64,000 nt of DNA from Gaiella sp. Its GTDB lineage: Bacteria > Actinomycetota > Thermoleophilia > Gaiellales > Gaiellaceae. Made by a program: the position numbers and the translations under genes. Below, piece after piece: positions 19,856-28,304 of the stretch (positions are counted from its first letter, which is position 1; each line of letters starts with the position of its first letter). The stretch spans positions 1,978,622-2,042,621 of the forward strand of contig JAOSJZ010000001.1 of the NCBI GenBank assembly GCA_027493885.1, read 5' to 3'. The notes under the pieces were generated by a model that worked only from the letters and a program-made list of their open reading frames with translations, did no database searches and was not told the origin of the DNA.

Positions 19856-20778
19856 CGAAGGTTGCGTTCTGCTTCCCGGGCCAGGGCTCGCTCGAGGTCG
19901 GGATGGGGCGGGAGATCGCCGAGGCCGTCCCGGAGGCGATGGCGGTCTACCGGATCGGGTCCGAGGTGACGGGGATGGACCTCGCGCACCTGTGCTTCTC
20001 CTCGCCGCTCGACGAGCTCGTCGAGACCGAGGTGCAGCAGCCGACGCTCGTCGCGACGAGCCTCGCGATCCTCGCCGCCGTCCGCAAGGCGGGGATCGAG
20101 CCAGACGTCGTCGTCGGCCACTCGGTCGGCGAGTTCGCCGCGCTCGCGTCGGTCGGGGCGATGTCCGAGGGCGAGGCGATCGGCCTCGTCCGCCAGCGCG
20201 GGCTTGCGATGGCGGCGGCTGCGCGGGAGCGGCCAGGCGCGATGGCGGCGATCCTCGGGTTGGAGGACCACCTCGTCGAGACGCTCTGCCGGAAGATCCT
20301 CGGCGTCTGGCCGGCCAACTACAACTGCCCCGGCCAGATCGTCGTCTCGGGGGAGAACGAGGCGGTCGAGGAGTGCTGCGCCGAGGCCGAGAGCCTCGGC
20401 GCGCGACGAGCGATCCGGCTCAAGGTCTCGGGCGCGTTCCACAGCCCGCTCGTGGGCCAGGCCGGTCGCGCGCTCAAGCCCGCGATCGACCGGATCCGCT
20501 TCTCGGACCCGGTGAAGCCGTTCATGTCGACGGTCACGGCGAAGATCGAGCCGGCGCAGCGGCTCGGCGCCCTGCTCGTCGACCAGCTCACGGCTCCCGT
20601 CCGCTTCACGCAGGCGGCGGGCGAGCTGATGCGCGGTGGCGTCACGACGTTCGTCGAGATCGGCCCTGGCAACGTCCTCTCCGGGCTCGTCAAGCGCATC
20701 GACCGCGGGGCCAGGACATTCTCCGTCAACGACCTCGCGAGCCTCGAGAAGGCAAGGGAGGCACTGACCGCCTCGTGA
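19852..20778 (+). CDS. fabD: Malonyl-CoA:ACP transacylase
   Basis: Transfers malonyl from CoA to acyl carrier protein. FCFPGQGSLEVGMGRE is the N-terminal signature; the nucleophile Ser is in VVGHSVGEFAAL (about residue 91) and the catalytic His in SGAFHSPLV (about 197). Length is 308 aa. ATG 19852 overlaps the fabH stop; its own stop overlaps the fabG start (GTGA). Confidence 0.95.
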   Translation: MTKVAFCFPGQGSLEVGMGREIAEAVPEAMAVYRIGSEVTGMDLAHLCFSSPLDELVETEVQQPTLVATSLAILAAVRKAGIEPDVVVGHSVGEFAALASVGAMSEGEAIGLVRQRGLAMAAAARERPGAMAAILGLEDHLVETLCRKILGVWPANYNCPGQIVVSGENEAVEECCAEAESLGARRAIRLKVSGAFHSPLVGQAGRALKPAIDRIRFSDPVKPFMSTVTAKIEPAQRLGALLVDQLTAPVRFTQAAGELMRGGVTTFVEIGPGNVLSGLVKRIDRGARTFSVNDLASLEKAREALTAS

Positions 20779-21503
20779 GCTCGTTCGCGTCGCTCGAGGG
20801 AAAGCTCGCCCTCGTCACCGGCGGCTCCAGGGGAATCGGGCGCGCGATCGCGCTCGAGCTCGGTCGCGCCGGGGCGAGGGTGGTCGTCGGCTATCGCACG
20901 GGCCGGGAGGAGGCGGAGGCGGTCGCAGCGGCGATCGGCGGCCGTGCCGTGGAGGCTGACGTCTCGGACGCGGAGTCGGCGAAAGCGCTCGTCGACGCGG
21001 CGGGCGACGTCGATGTCCTCGTCAACAACGCCGGTCTCACCCGCGACGGGCTCCTCGTGCGGATGAGCGACGACGACTGGCGAACGGTCATCGACACGAA
21101 CCTCTCGTCGGTCTTCTACACGTGCCGCGCGGCCGCGCGACCGATGATGCGCAAGCGGGCCGGCTCGATCGTGAACGTCTCCTCGATCGTCGGCGTGCAC
21201 GGGAACTGGGGCCAGACGAACTACGCGGCGTCGAAGGCGGGGATCATCGGGTTCACGAAGTCGCTCGCACGCGAGCTCGGGAGCCGGAACGTGCGTGCCA
21301 ACGTCGTCGCGCCCGGCTACGTGAAGACGCAGCTCACGGACGTGCTGCCCGACGAGGCCACCGAGGCGATGCTCCGGAACACGCCACTCGGCCGGCTCGG
21401 CGACCCGGAGGACGTCGCAGGTGCGGTGCGGTTTCTCTGTTCCGATGCCGCCGCGTTCGTCACGGGGGACGTTCTCCTCGTCGACGGCGGGCTCGGGATG
21501 TAG
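20775..21503 (+). CDS. fabG: 3-oxoacyl-ACP reductase
   Basis: NADPH-dependent short-chain dehydrogenase, 242 aa. Cofactor motif VTGGSRGIGRAIALEL, NNAGLTRDGLLVRM, catalytic VNVSSIVG plus YAASKAG (Ser, Tyr, Lys), and FVTGDVLLVDGGLGM at the C-terminus. GTG 20775 overlaps the fabD stop. Position in the fab operon supports FabG over other SDR functions. Confidence 0.95.
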   Translation: MSSFASLEGKLALVTGGSRGIGRAIALELGRAGARVVVGYRTGREEAEAVAAAIGGRAVEADVSDAESAKALVDAAGDVDVLVNNAGLTRDGLLVRMSDDDWRTVIDTNLSSVFYTCRAAARPMMRKRAGSIVNVSSIVGVHGNWGQTNYAASKAGIIGFTKSLARELGSRNVRANVVAPGYVKTQLTDVLPDEATEAMLRNTPLGRLGDPEDVAGAVRFLCSDAAAFVTGDVLLVDGGLGM

Positions 21504-21513
21504 CGTGGCCGCG

Positions 21514-22767
21514 ATGCGGGAGAACGGCAGGCGCCGCGTCGTCGTCACCGGTCTCGGGATGGTGACGCCCCTCGGCAACACCGTCGAGGACAGCTGGGCC
21601 GCGCTGATCGCGGGGGAGTCCGGCGCGGGGCCGATCACGCAGTTCGACCCGGCCGGCTTCCCGGTCGACTTTGCGTGCGAGGTCAAGGACCTCGACGTCA
21701 CCGACTACGTCGAGTACAAGGCGTCGCGCCGCATGGACCGGTTCACGCATCTCGCCCTGGTCGCGGCGCGCCAGGCGGAGGCTGACGCCGGCCTCGACAT
21801 CGCGGCCGAGCCCGAGCGGATCGGCGCCGCCGTCGCGACGGGGATCGGCGGGCTCAAGTCCTTCGAAGCGTGCATCCAGGTGCTCGACCAACGCGGTCCG
21901 GACCGCGTCAACCCGTTCTCGATCGTCCAGATCATCCCGAACCTCGCGGCGGGCTGGGTCTCGATGGAGCTCGGGACGAAAGGCCCGCTGCTGTCGGAGT
22001 GCACTGCGTGCGCCGCGTCGAACATGGCGATCGGCGACGGCCTCGACGCCATCCGACTCGGCCGCGCCGACGTGATGATCTGCGGCGGCACCGAGGCCCC
22101 TGTCTCGCGCGTGGGGATCGCCGGCTTCGGCGCGATGCGGGCGATCTCGCGGCGCAACGACGACCCCGAGCGCGCGTCGCGGCCCTTCGACCTCGAGCGT
22201 GACGGGTTCGTGATGGGCGAGGCGGCCGCGATGGTCGTGCTCGAGGAGCTCGAGCGCGCGCGGGCGCGGGGCGCGAAGATCTACGCCGAGCTTCTCGGCT
22301 ACGGCGTCTCCTCCGACGCGACGCACGTCTCCGACCCGGACCCGACCGGCGAGAGCCCGGCTCGCGCGCTGCGGATGGCCTTCGCCGACGCGGGCATCGG
22401 GCCCGACGAGGTCGGGTACATCAACGCGCACGGCACTTCCACGCCGGTCGGCGACAGTGCCGAGACGAGGGTGATCAAGCTCGCCCTCGGCGACGAGAAG
22501 GCCTATGCGACCCCCGTCTCCTCGACGAAGGGCGCGACCGGGCACTGCCTCGGCGCCGCCGGGGCGGTCGAGGCGTCGTTCACGATCCTGGCGCTCGAGC
22601 GCGGCGTGCTGCCGCCGACGATCAACCAGGAGGTCGCCGATCCCGAGTGCGATCTCGACTACATCCCGAACGCCGCACGCGAGCAGCAGGTCGAGATCGG
22701 TGTCTCGAACTCGTTCGGCTTCGGCGGCCACAACGCCTGCGTCGTCTTCCGCCGCTGGCACGGCTGA
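21514..22767 (+). CDS. fabF: 3-oxoacyl-ACP synthase II
   Basis: Elongating condensing enzyme, 417 aa. RRRVVVTGLGMVTPLGNTVE opens the protein. The active-site Cys is in SECTACAASNMAIGDG (about residue 166), with His in NAHGTSTPVGDSAE (about 305) and STKGATGHCLGAAGA (about 343). ATG 21514 is used; GTG 21505, right after the fabG stop, would add three residues. No acyl carrier protein gene lies between fabG and fabF, where acpP often sits. Confidence 0.95.
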   Translation: MRENGRRRVVVTGLGMVTPLGNTVEDSWAALIAGESGAGPITQFDPAGFPVDFACEVKDLDVTDYVEYKASRRMDRFTHLALVAARQAEADAGLDIAAEPERIGAAVATGIGGLKSFEACIQVLDQRGPDRVNPFSIVQIIPNLAAGWVSMELGTKGPLLSECTACAASNMAIGDGLDAIRLGRADVMICGGTEAPVSRVGIAGFGAMRAISRRNDDPERASRPFDLERDGFVMGEAAAMVVLEELERARARGAKIYAELLGYGVSSDATHVSDPDPTGESPARALRMAFADAGIGPDEVGYINAHGTSTPVGDSAETRVIKLALGDEKAYATPVSSTKGATGHCLGAAGAVEASFTILALERGVLPPTINQEVADPECDLDYIPNAAREQQVEIGVSNSFGFGGHNACVVFRRWHG

Positions 22768-22811
22768 GCCGCGAGCTGCCGGGCGGGCCTCATGAGAGCG
22801 GCCGGCCGACG

Positions 22812-22828
22812 ACGGTGTCAGACACCGT
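22812..22828. repeat. REP-like palindrome, left copy
   Basis: ACGGTGTC-A-GACACCGT is a perfect 8-bp inverted repeat around one base. It lies 45 bp after fabF and is followed by TTCTCTGTC. A related palindrome in opposite context occurs about 150 bp downstream. It could also act as a fabF terminator hairpin, although no T-run follows. Confidence 0.5.
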
Positions 22829-22972
22829 TCTCTGTCAAGGGGAAAGCGTGCCGAGTTCGTGCCGAGTCGTCCACAGGAACCCCCGCGTCATCCAATCGCA
22901 CGACGCCACCCGGTTCTCCACAGCGCTTCGGCCGAGGAGACGCGTCCCCAGGAGACGCCTCGACACGGTGCA

Positions 22973-22983
22973 GTGTCTGACAC
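22973..22983. repeat. REP-like palindrome, right copy
   Basis: GTGTC-T-GACAC is a 5-bp inverted repeat. Read on the minus strand the context is CTGTCCGTGTCAGACACTG, sharing the core GTGTCAGACAC with the left copy but in opposite orientation. The paired, inverted layout resembles REP doublets (BIMEs) or the ends of a small non-autonomous element. Confidence 0.45.
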
Positions 22984-23276
22984 GGACAGTGCGCGTCACG
23001 GGAGCGAAGGTCGAGGAGATCGTGTCGTGCCGCACGCCGCCGAGCTCGTCGGCCAGCCGCGGCCCGGGAGAGATCGTCGGGCCTCCCCGTCGGCTCAGGA
23101 CGGCACTTCGATCTCGAACGACGCGACGTCTTGCGGCGAGCGTGCCGGGGTAGGCGCGGGCGACGGCGCGCTGGTCCTCGCGGACCACGGGCCGAATCGC
23201 GTTCCGGGCATGACGCGAGGGTGGTCCACCTCGCGCGACTACGGTCTCCCGTACCTCGACCACCCAGGGGGAGCCG

Positions 23277-23288
23277 TACGCTAGAGCG
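23277..23288 (+). promoter_or_regulatory. Leaderless -10 box of the GNAT gene
   Basis: TACGCT (23277-23282), six bases, then GTG 23289, without a Shine-Dalgarno sequence. Confidence 0.5.
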
Positions 23289-24241
23289 GTGGACGTCGTC
23301 CGCCCGACGATGGATCGGTTCGACGAGACGCTCGCGCTGCTCCGGGCAACGGACGCCGCCGTCTACGGAGACTCCGACTGGACGGCCGACGACCTGCGTG
23401 AGGAGTGGGAGGGGCTCGACCTCGACCGCGACGCATGGCTCGTGCAGGTGGACGGCCGTGTCGCCGGCGTCGCCCACCTCCTCGACCGGAAGGGCGGCCG
23501 GTTCATCGGCGACGCCTACGTCCACCCCGAGCTCGCCGGCCGGGGCGTCGGCAAGCGCGTGCTCCGGCTGCTCGAGCAGCGCGTGCTCGAGCAGCGCGCG
23601 GGCTGGCCCGACGGCGAGCGGATCGTCCTCGAGGGAGCCCACCTCGTCGGCGACGAGCGCGCGCCGCTGCTGTTCCAGGGGCAGGGCTTCGAGCGCGTGC
23701 GCAGCTTCTTGCGGATGGTGGTCGACGTGGCCGGTCCCGTGCCCGCGCCCGCCTGGCCCACGGGTGTCGACCTTCAGCCGTTCGACCCCGACCTGCACGG
23801 CCGGGCGCTGCACGCAGCCGAGCTCGAGGCATTCGTCGACGAGTGGGGCCACGTTCCGTTGCCGTACGACGAGTGGCGGGAGAAGGCGATCGGATATCCC
23901 GGCCTCGACGCGTCGCTCGTGCCCGTCGTCTGGGCCGGTGACGAGGTCGTCGCCTTCTCGCGCAACTACCCGAAGCGAAGCGGCGACTGGGGCTGGGTCG
24001 GCACGCTCGGCGTCCGGCTCGCGTGGCGGCGGCGCGGCCTCGGTCTCGCGCTCCTCCGCGAGTCGTTCCGTCGCTTCCGGGGACGGGCGAGACGACGGTG
24101 GCGCTCGGCGTCGACGTCGAGAACCCGACCGGCGCGACGCGGCTCTACGAGCGTGCGGGGATGCGCGTCCTCTGGCAGGCCGACGTATGGCAGAAGGAGT
24201 TGGGCGCCGGGGCGAACGGCGGCGCGGATCGGCCGGCGTGA
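23289..24241 (+). CDS. Tandem GNAT acetyltransferase, frameshifted
   Basis: Two GNAT folds in one protein. The first carries AYVHPELAGRGVGKRVLRLL (acetyl-CoA loop, about residues 77-96). The second has VGTLGVRLAWRRRGLGLALL, after which the frame is lost; the next frame resumes TGETTVALGVDVENPTGATR and LYERAGMRVLWQADVWQKEL, the normal end of such proteins. The break is at a G4 run (24079-24082); five G would give 317 aa. The acceptor substrate is unknown. The -10 box 6 bp upstream supports GTG 23289. Confidence 0.8.
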
Positions 24242-24402
24242 GCGCGCTCCGCGCGCGGCCGAACGTCGACCGGGGCGGCCTTCGGCGAGTCTACGAGTGC
24301 CACGGCCGTGCCGCCCGCCCGTGCTCGAGGGTGCCTCCCCGCGTCGGTGCCATTCGGGGGCTCGCGGCACGCGGCGGCCGGGCTCTGACGGAACGACCCG
24401 TC

Positions 24403-24415
24403 TAAGATGCCCGGC
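24403..24415 (+). promoter_or_regulatory. Leaderless -10 box that sets the accD start
   Basis: TAAGAT (24403-24408), seven bases, then GTG 24416. The in-frame ATG 24407 overlaps the last bases of the box and so is unlikely to be transcribed. The promoter argues for GTG 24416 as the true start. Confidence 0.55.
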
Positions 24416-25273
24416 GTGTCGGCCGCCGGGAACATCGACGTCTCGATCGAGCACAAGAAGTCCGACCCGTCGGAGCGGGACGGCGGCGGTGGCCACCCGA
24501 ACACGTGCCCCCGCTGCGGATCGCATTACCGTGACGACGAGCTCGCCGAGCACCTCCGCGTCTGCCCGCACTGCGGCCACCATTTCCCCGTCAAGGCCCA
24601 CGAGCGGGTCGCGCAGCTCGCGGATCCGGGCACGTTCGAAGAGGAGGACGGTGACCTCCGCTCGGCCGATCCGCTCGAGTTCTTCGACCTCAAGCCGTAC
24701 GTCGAGCGGCTTGCCGAGGCCGAGCTCGGCACCGGCCTCGGCGATGCGATCCTGACGGGTCGTACGGCGATCGAGGGTCACCCCTGCCGGATCGCCGCGA
24801 TGGACTTCTCGTTCATGGGCGGGTCGATGGGGAGCGTCGTGGGGGAGCGCTTCGCCCGCGCCTGCGAGCGGGCTGCCGAGGACGCCGGCGCGCTCATCTC
24901 CGTGTCCGCGTCGGGCGGGGCGCGCATGCAGGAGGGGATCCTCGCGCTCATGCAGCTGCCGAAGACCGTCGGCGCGGTCGGGGAGCTCCAGGACGCGGGT
25001 GGGGTCTTGCTCTCGGTGCTCGCGCACCCGACGACGGGCGGCGTCACCGCGAGCTTCGCGAGCCTCGGGGACGTGACGCTCGCCGAGCCTGGCGCGTTGA
25101 CCTCCTTCGCCGGTCCGCGTGTCGTCGCGCAGACGACGCGAGAGAAGCTGCCCGACGACTTCGGGCTCGCGGAGTCGAACTTCCGCTTCGGGCACGTCGA
25201 CGCGGTCGTCCCGCGCGCGGAGCTGCGGGCGACGCTCTCCCGTCTGCTCCGCCTCTTCGGAGCCTCGCGATGA
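24416..25273 (+). CDS. accD: Acetyl-CoA carboxylase carboxyltransferase beta subunit
   Basis: Together with AccA transfers CO2 from biotin to acetyl-CoA, making malonyl-CoA for the upstream fab genes. The N-terminal zinc ribbon is intact (NTCPRCGSHYR and VCPHCGHHFPV, about residues 30-56). The crotonase-fold core has FSFMGGSMGSVVGE and SASGGARMQEGILALMQL. Length is 285 aa from GTG 24416; the C-terminus REKLPDDFGLAESNFRFGH is typical. Its stop overlaps accA (ATGA). Confidence 0.94.
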   Translation: MSAAGNIDVSIEHKKSDPSERDGGGGHPNTCPRCGSHYRDDELAEHLRVCPHCGHHFPVKAHERVAQLADPGTFEEEDGDLRSADPLEFFDLKPYVERLAEAELGTGLGDAILTGRTAIEGHPCRIAAMDFSFMGGSMGSVVGERFARACERAAEDAGALISVSASGGARMQEGILALMQLPKTVGAVGELQDAGGVLLSVLAHPTTGGVTASFASLGDVTLAEPGALTSFAGPRVVAQTTREKLPDDFGLAESNFRFGHVDAVVPRAELRATLSRLLRLFGASR

Positions 25274-26208
25274 GCCAGGAGGCCGAGCTCGGCCTGCGCG
25301 ACCGCCTGGCGCAGCTCTCGGGTGTCAAGCTCCTGCGCGGGACGAAGCTCTCCGCCGAGCTCGAGCGGCTCCAGCGACAGCTCGAGCGGCTCCGGCAGGA
25401 CACGACCGACGAGGAGATCTGGCGCTCCGTCGAGCTTGCCCGTCACGAGAAGCGGCCCTACACGCTCGACTACGTCGAGCGGATGCTCGACGACTGGTTC
25501 GAGCTCCACGGTGACCGGGCGAGGATGGACGATCACGCCGTCGTCGCCGGGATCGGCTCGCTCGGAGGTCGCACGATCGCTCTCGTGGGGCACCAGAAAG
25601 GCCGCGACCTGAAGGAGCGGGCGACCCGCAACTTCGGCATGGCATACCCGGAGGGCTACCGCAAGGCGATGCGAACGATGGAGCTCGCGGGACGGCACGG
25701 CTTCCCCCTCGTGACGCTGGTAGACACGCCGGGCGCGTACCCCGGAATCGCGGCCGAGCAGCACGGGCAGGGCGGTGCCATCGCGCGGTCGCAGGCCGCG
25801 ATGCTGCGACTCGAGGTGCCGACCGTGGCGGTCGTGATCGGCGAGGGCGGCTCCGGTGGCGCGATCGCGATCGCGGTCGCCGACCGGGTGCTGATGCAGG
25901 AGCACGCGATCTACTCCGTCATCTCGCCCGAGGGGTGCGCCTCGATCCTCTGGCGCGACGCCGCGCAGGCGAAGAAGGCGGCGTCCGCCTTCAAGCCCGA
26001 CGCGGCGCATTGCCTGGAGCTCGGCGTGATCGACGGGATCGTCCCCGAGCCGGAGGGCGGGGCGCAGATCGACCACGACGCGGCGGCCGTGCTGCTCCGC
26101 GAGGCGCTCGTCGCCCACCTCGACGAGCTGGCCGCCGTCGCGGCCGACGAGCTGCGGCGGAGGCGTCGCGCGAAGTTTCGCGCGATGGGCGTGCTCGCGC
26201 ACGTGTAG
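25270..26208 (+). CDS. accA: Acetyl-CoA carboxylase carboxyltransferase alpha subunit
   Basis: 312-aa partner of AccD. N-terminal coiled segment SAELERLQRQLERLRQD, then LDDWFELHGDRARMDDHAVV, GGRTIALVGHQKGRD, LVDTPGAYPGIAAEQHGQGG, GEGGSGGAIAIAVADRVLM and EHAIYSVISPEGCASILWRD, all AccA signatures. ATG 25270 overlaps the accD stop, giving equal coupling of the two subunits. Biotin carboxylase and carrier genes are not in the window. Confidence 0.95.
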   Translation: MSQEAELGLRDRLAQLSGVKLLRGTKLSAELERLQRQLERLRQDTTDEEIWRSVELARHEKRPYTLDYVERMLDDWFELHGDRARMDDHAVVAGIGSLGGRTIALVGHQKGRDLKERATRNFGMAYPEGYRKAMRTMELAGRHGFPLVTLVDTPGAYPGIAAEQHGQGGAIARSQAAMLRLEVPTVAVVIGEGGSGGAIAIAVADRVLMQEHAIYSVISPEGCASILWRDAAQAKKAASAFKPDAAHCLELGVIDGIVPEPEGGAQIDHDAAAVLLREALVAHLDELAAVAADELRRRRRAKFRAMGVLAHV

Positions 26209-26227
26209 CACCCGGGCCGGGAGCAAT

Positions 26228-26279
26228 TGTAAGGCACGCCTTACACAAGCTCCATGCGATGTGTAAGGTGCGCCTTACA
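26228..26279 (+). promoter_or_regulatory. Two iron-box-like operators upstream of efeUOB
   Basis: Two near-identical 18-bp palindromes, TGTAAGGCACGCCTTACA (26228-26245) and TGTAAGGTGCGCCTTACA (26262-26279), each 16 of 18 symmetrical, with centres 34 bp apart. The half-site TAAGGC/GCCTTA resembles DtxR/IdeR iron boxes. The second ends one base before the efeU start and covers its weak AAGG ribosome site, so repressor binding would block transcription, with TGCGAT (26255-26260) as a possible -10 box between the sites. Iron control fits the downstream genes; the regulator is not in the window. Confidence 0.7.
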
Positions 26280-26280
26280 C

Positions 26281-27135
26281 GTGTTCGCCAACTACCTGAT
26301 CGGGCTTCGCGAAGGGCTCGAGGCCGCACTCGTCGTCGGGATCCTCGTCGCCTACCTGGTGAAAACCGGTCGCGGGGCGCTGCTCTGGCGCATCTGGGCC
26401 GGCGTCGCGACCGCGATCCTGATCAGCCTCGTCTTCGGGGCGTTGCTGACGTTCGGGCCGCGTGGGCTGACGTTCGAGGCGCAGGAGCTGATCGGTGGCT
26501 CCCTGTCGATCGTGGCGGTGGCGCTCGTGACGTGGATGATCTTCTGGATGGCCCGAGCCGCACGCGGCCTCTCGGGCGAGCTTCGCCTCCAGGTCGACCG
26601 GGCCATCGACGCGGGCCCCTGGGCGCTGGCCGTCGTCGCGCTCCTCGCCGTCGGCCGCGAGGGGCTCGAGACGGCGCTGTTCCTCTGGGCGGCGACCCAG
26701 GCGGCGACGGCCGGCGGTGGCGGCACGACCCAGCCGCTGCTCGGCGCGCTGCTCGGGATCGTGACGGCGACAGTGCTCGGGTATCTGATCTACCGGGGAG
26801 CGCTCCGGCTGAACCTGAGGCGGTTCTTCACGTGGACCGGGGCGTTCCTGATCGTGGTGGCCGCGGGCGTCCTCTCGTACGGCGTGCACGACCTGCAGGA
26901 GGCGGGAGTCTTGCCGGGCTTGCACAACCTGCTCTTCGACGTGTCCGACACGATCGATCCCGGGTCGTGGTACGGGACGCTGTTGAAGGGGGTGTTCAAC
27001 TTCTCGCCGGCCACCACCGTGCTCGCGGCCGCGGTCTGGGTCTTCTACCTCGTCCCGACGCTCACGCTCTTCCTGGTGAAGCTGCGCCGGCCCGCCGAGG
27101 AGCCGAACCGGGCGGCGGCAACCGCGGCGACATGA
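26281..27135 (+). CDS. efeU: EfeU/FTR1-family iron permease
   Basis: Membrane component of the EfeUOB ferrous/ferric iron uptake system, 284 aa with about seven hydrophobic helices. Both iron-binding RExxE motifs are present: LREGLEAAL (about residues 9-17) and VGREGLETALF (about 130-140). GTG 26281 is preferred to ATG 26254 because FANYLIGLREGLEAAL aligns with the start of known EfeU proteins, and the upstream ATG lies between the two operators. Its stop overlaps efeO (ATGA). Confidence 0.92.
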   Translation: MFANYLIGLREGLEAALVVGILVAYLVKTGRGALLWRIWAGVATAILISLVFGALLTFGPRGLTFEAQELIGGSLSIVAVALVTWMIFWMARAARGLSGELRLQVDRAIDAGPWALAVVALLAVGREGLETALFLWAATQAATAGGGGTTQPLLGALLGIVTATVLGYLIYRGALRLNLRRFFTWTGAFLIVVAAGVLSYGVHDLQEAGVLPGLHNLLFDVSDTIDPGSWYGTLLKGVFNFSPATTVLAAAVWVFYLVPTLTLFLVKLRRPAEEPNRAAATAAT

Positions 27136-28304
27136 GGCGCTGGCGGACGCCAGCTCGGCTCTCTGCCTTCGCGGCCTGCCTGCTGCTCGCCGGGTGTACG
27201 ACGACCGAGGCAACAAGCGGTGACCGCCTCGTCGAGGTCGACTCGGGGAACGACAGCTGCGACCTCTCCACGACCGAGGCGGCCGCCGGGACCCTGACGT
27301 TCCGCGTCCGGAACTCCGGCTCGAAGGTCACGGAGTTCTACCTCCTCGCCGGGGACGGTCTGCGCATCGTCGGGGAGGTCGAGAACGTCGGCCCGAGCCT
27401 CACGCGAGACCTCGTCGTCTCCGTTCCCGACGGCGGCTACGTGACGGCGTGCAAGCCGGGGATGAGGGGCAAGGGCATTCGCGGCACCTTCACCGTGACC
27501 CCGTCCGACGAGAAGGTCCCGGTCGTGGGCGGCGAGGCCGTCCTCGTCAAGCAGGCAAACGACATCTACGCCGCGTACGTCGAGGACCAGTCGGCGCAGC
27601 TCCTGGAGAAGACGCAGCGGTTCGTCGAGCTCTACGAGGCGGGTCGTGACGACGCGGCGCGCGCCCTCTACCCGGTCGCGCGCACGCACTGGGAGCGGAT
27701 CGAGACGGTGGCGGAGTCGTTCGGCGACCTCGACCCGCGGATGGACGCCCGCGAGGCAGACCTCGAGCCGGGACAGGCCTGGACGGGCTGGCACCGGATC
27801 GAGAAGGACCTCTGGCCGCAGCGCGCCACCGGCTACACGCCGCTCACCGCGGCGCAACGCTCCCGGGTCGCCCGGCGTCTCCTGGCCGACACCCGAACGC
27901 TGGATCGCCGCGTCAGGAAGCTCCGCTACGCAGCCGACGAGATCGCCAACGGCTCGCGCGGCCTGCTCGAGGAGGTCGCGACCCGCAAGGTGACGGGTGA
28001 GGAGGAGTACTGGTCGCGGACCGACCTCTGGGACTTCCAGGCCAACGTCGACGGCGCGCGGGTCGCGTTCGAAGGCGTCCGGCCGCTCGTCGAGCGGCGG
28101 GACCCGTCGCTCGCGAAGAAGATCGCGGCCGAGTTCGCGGCCCTGCAGACGCTCCTCGACCACCACCGGAGGGGCGACGGGTTCGAGCGCTACGACCGGC
28201 TGAGCCAGGTCGAGGTGAAGCGGCTCTCCGACGCGGTGAACGCGCTGTCGGAGCCCCTCTCGCGCCTCACCGCGGTCGTGGTCGGCGCCGAGGCCAAGGA
28301 CTGA
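27132..28304 (+). CDS. efeO: EfeO: lipoprotein with cupredoxin and imelysin (M75) domains
   Basis: Periplasmic/surface iron-binding component, 390 aa. Signal peptide with lipobox LLLAGC (Cys 22). An N-terminal cupredoxin-like domain (LTFRVRNSGSKVTEFYLLAG) precedes the M75 domain with TGWHRIEKDLW, the HxxE motif, near residues 217-227. ATG 27132 overlaps the efeU stop; its stop overlaps efeB by one base. Confidence 0.92.
   Translation: MRRWRTPARLSAFAACLLLAGCTTTEATSGDRLVEVDSGNDSCDLSTTEAAAGTLTFRVRNSGSKVTEFYLLAGDGLRIVGEVENVGPSLTRDLVVSVPDGGYVTACKPGMRGKGIRGTFTVTPSDEKVPVVGGEAVLVKQANDIYAAYVEDQSAQLLEKTQRFVELYEAGRDDAARALYPVARTHWERIETVAESFGDLDPRMDAREADLEPGQAWTGWHRIEKDLWPQRATGYTPLTAAQRSRVARRLLADTRTLDRRVRKLRYAADEIANGSRGLLEEVATRKVTGEEEYWSRTDLWDFQANVDGARVAFEGVRPLVERRDPSLAKKIAAEFAALQTLLDHHRRGDGFERYDRLSQVEVKRLSDAVNALSEPLSRLTAVVVGAEAKD

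Larger units (their letters stand above)
22768..23276. other. Intergenic region with palindrome pair, no convincing gene
   Basis: About 510 bases between fabF and the GNAT gene. The first 215 bp hold two inverted TGTCAGACA-type palindromes (listed separately) and two DnaA-box-like words (CGTCCACAG, TTCTCCACA). The remainder has open frames on both strands but none looks like a known protein or has a credible start. No transposase or RNA gene recognised. Confidence 0.45.

Noticed and set aside
21504..21513. Hidden acpP between fabG and fabF
   Set aside because: The gap is at most ten bases, so no carrier protein can be encoded there.
22768..23276. Protein-coding gene in the fabF-GNAT spacer
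   Set aside because: Several overlapping open frames exist, but none has a recognisable motif, a ribosome site or a -10 box at the right distance.
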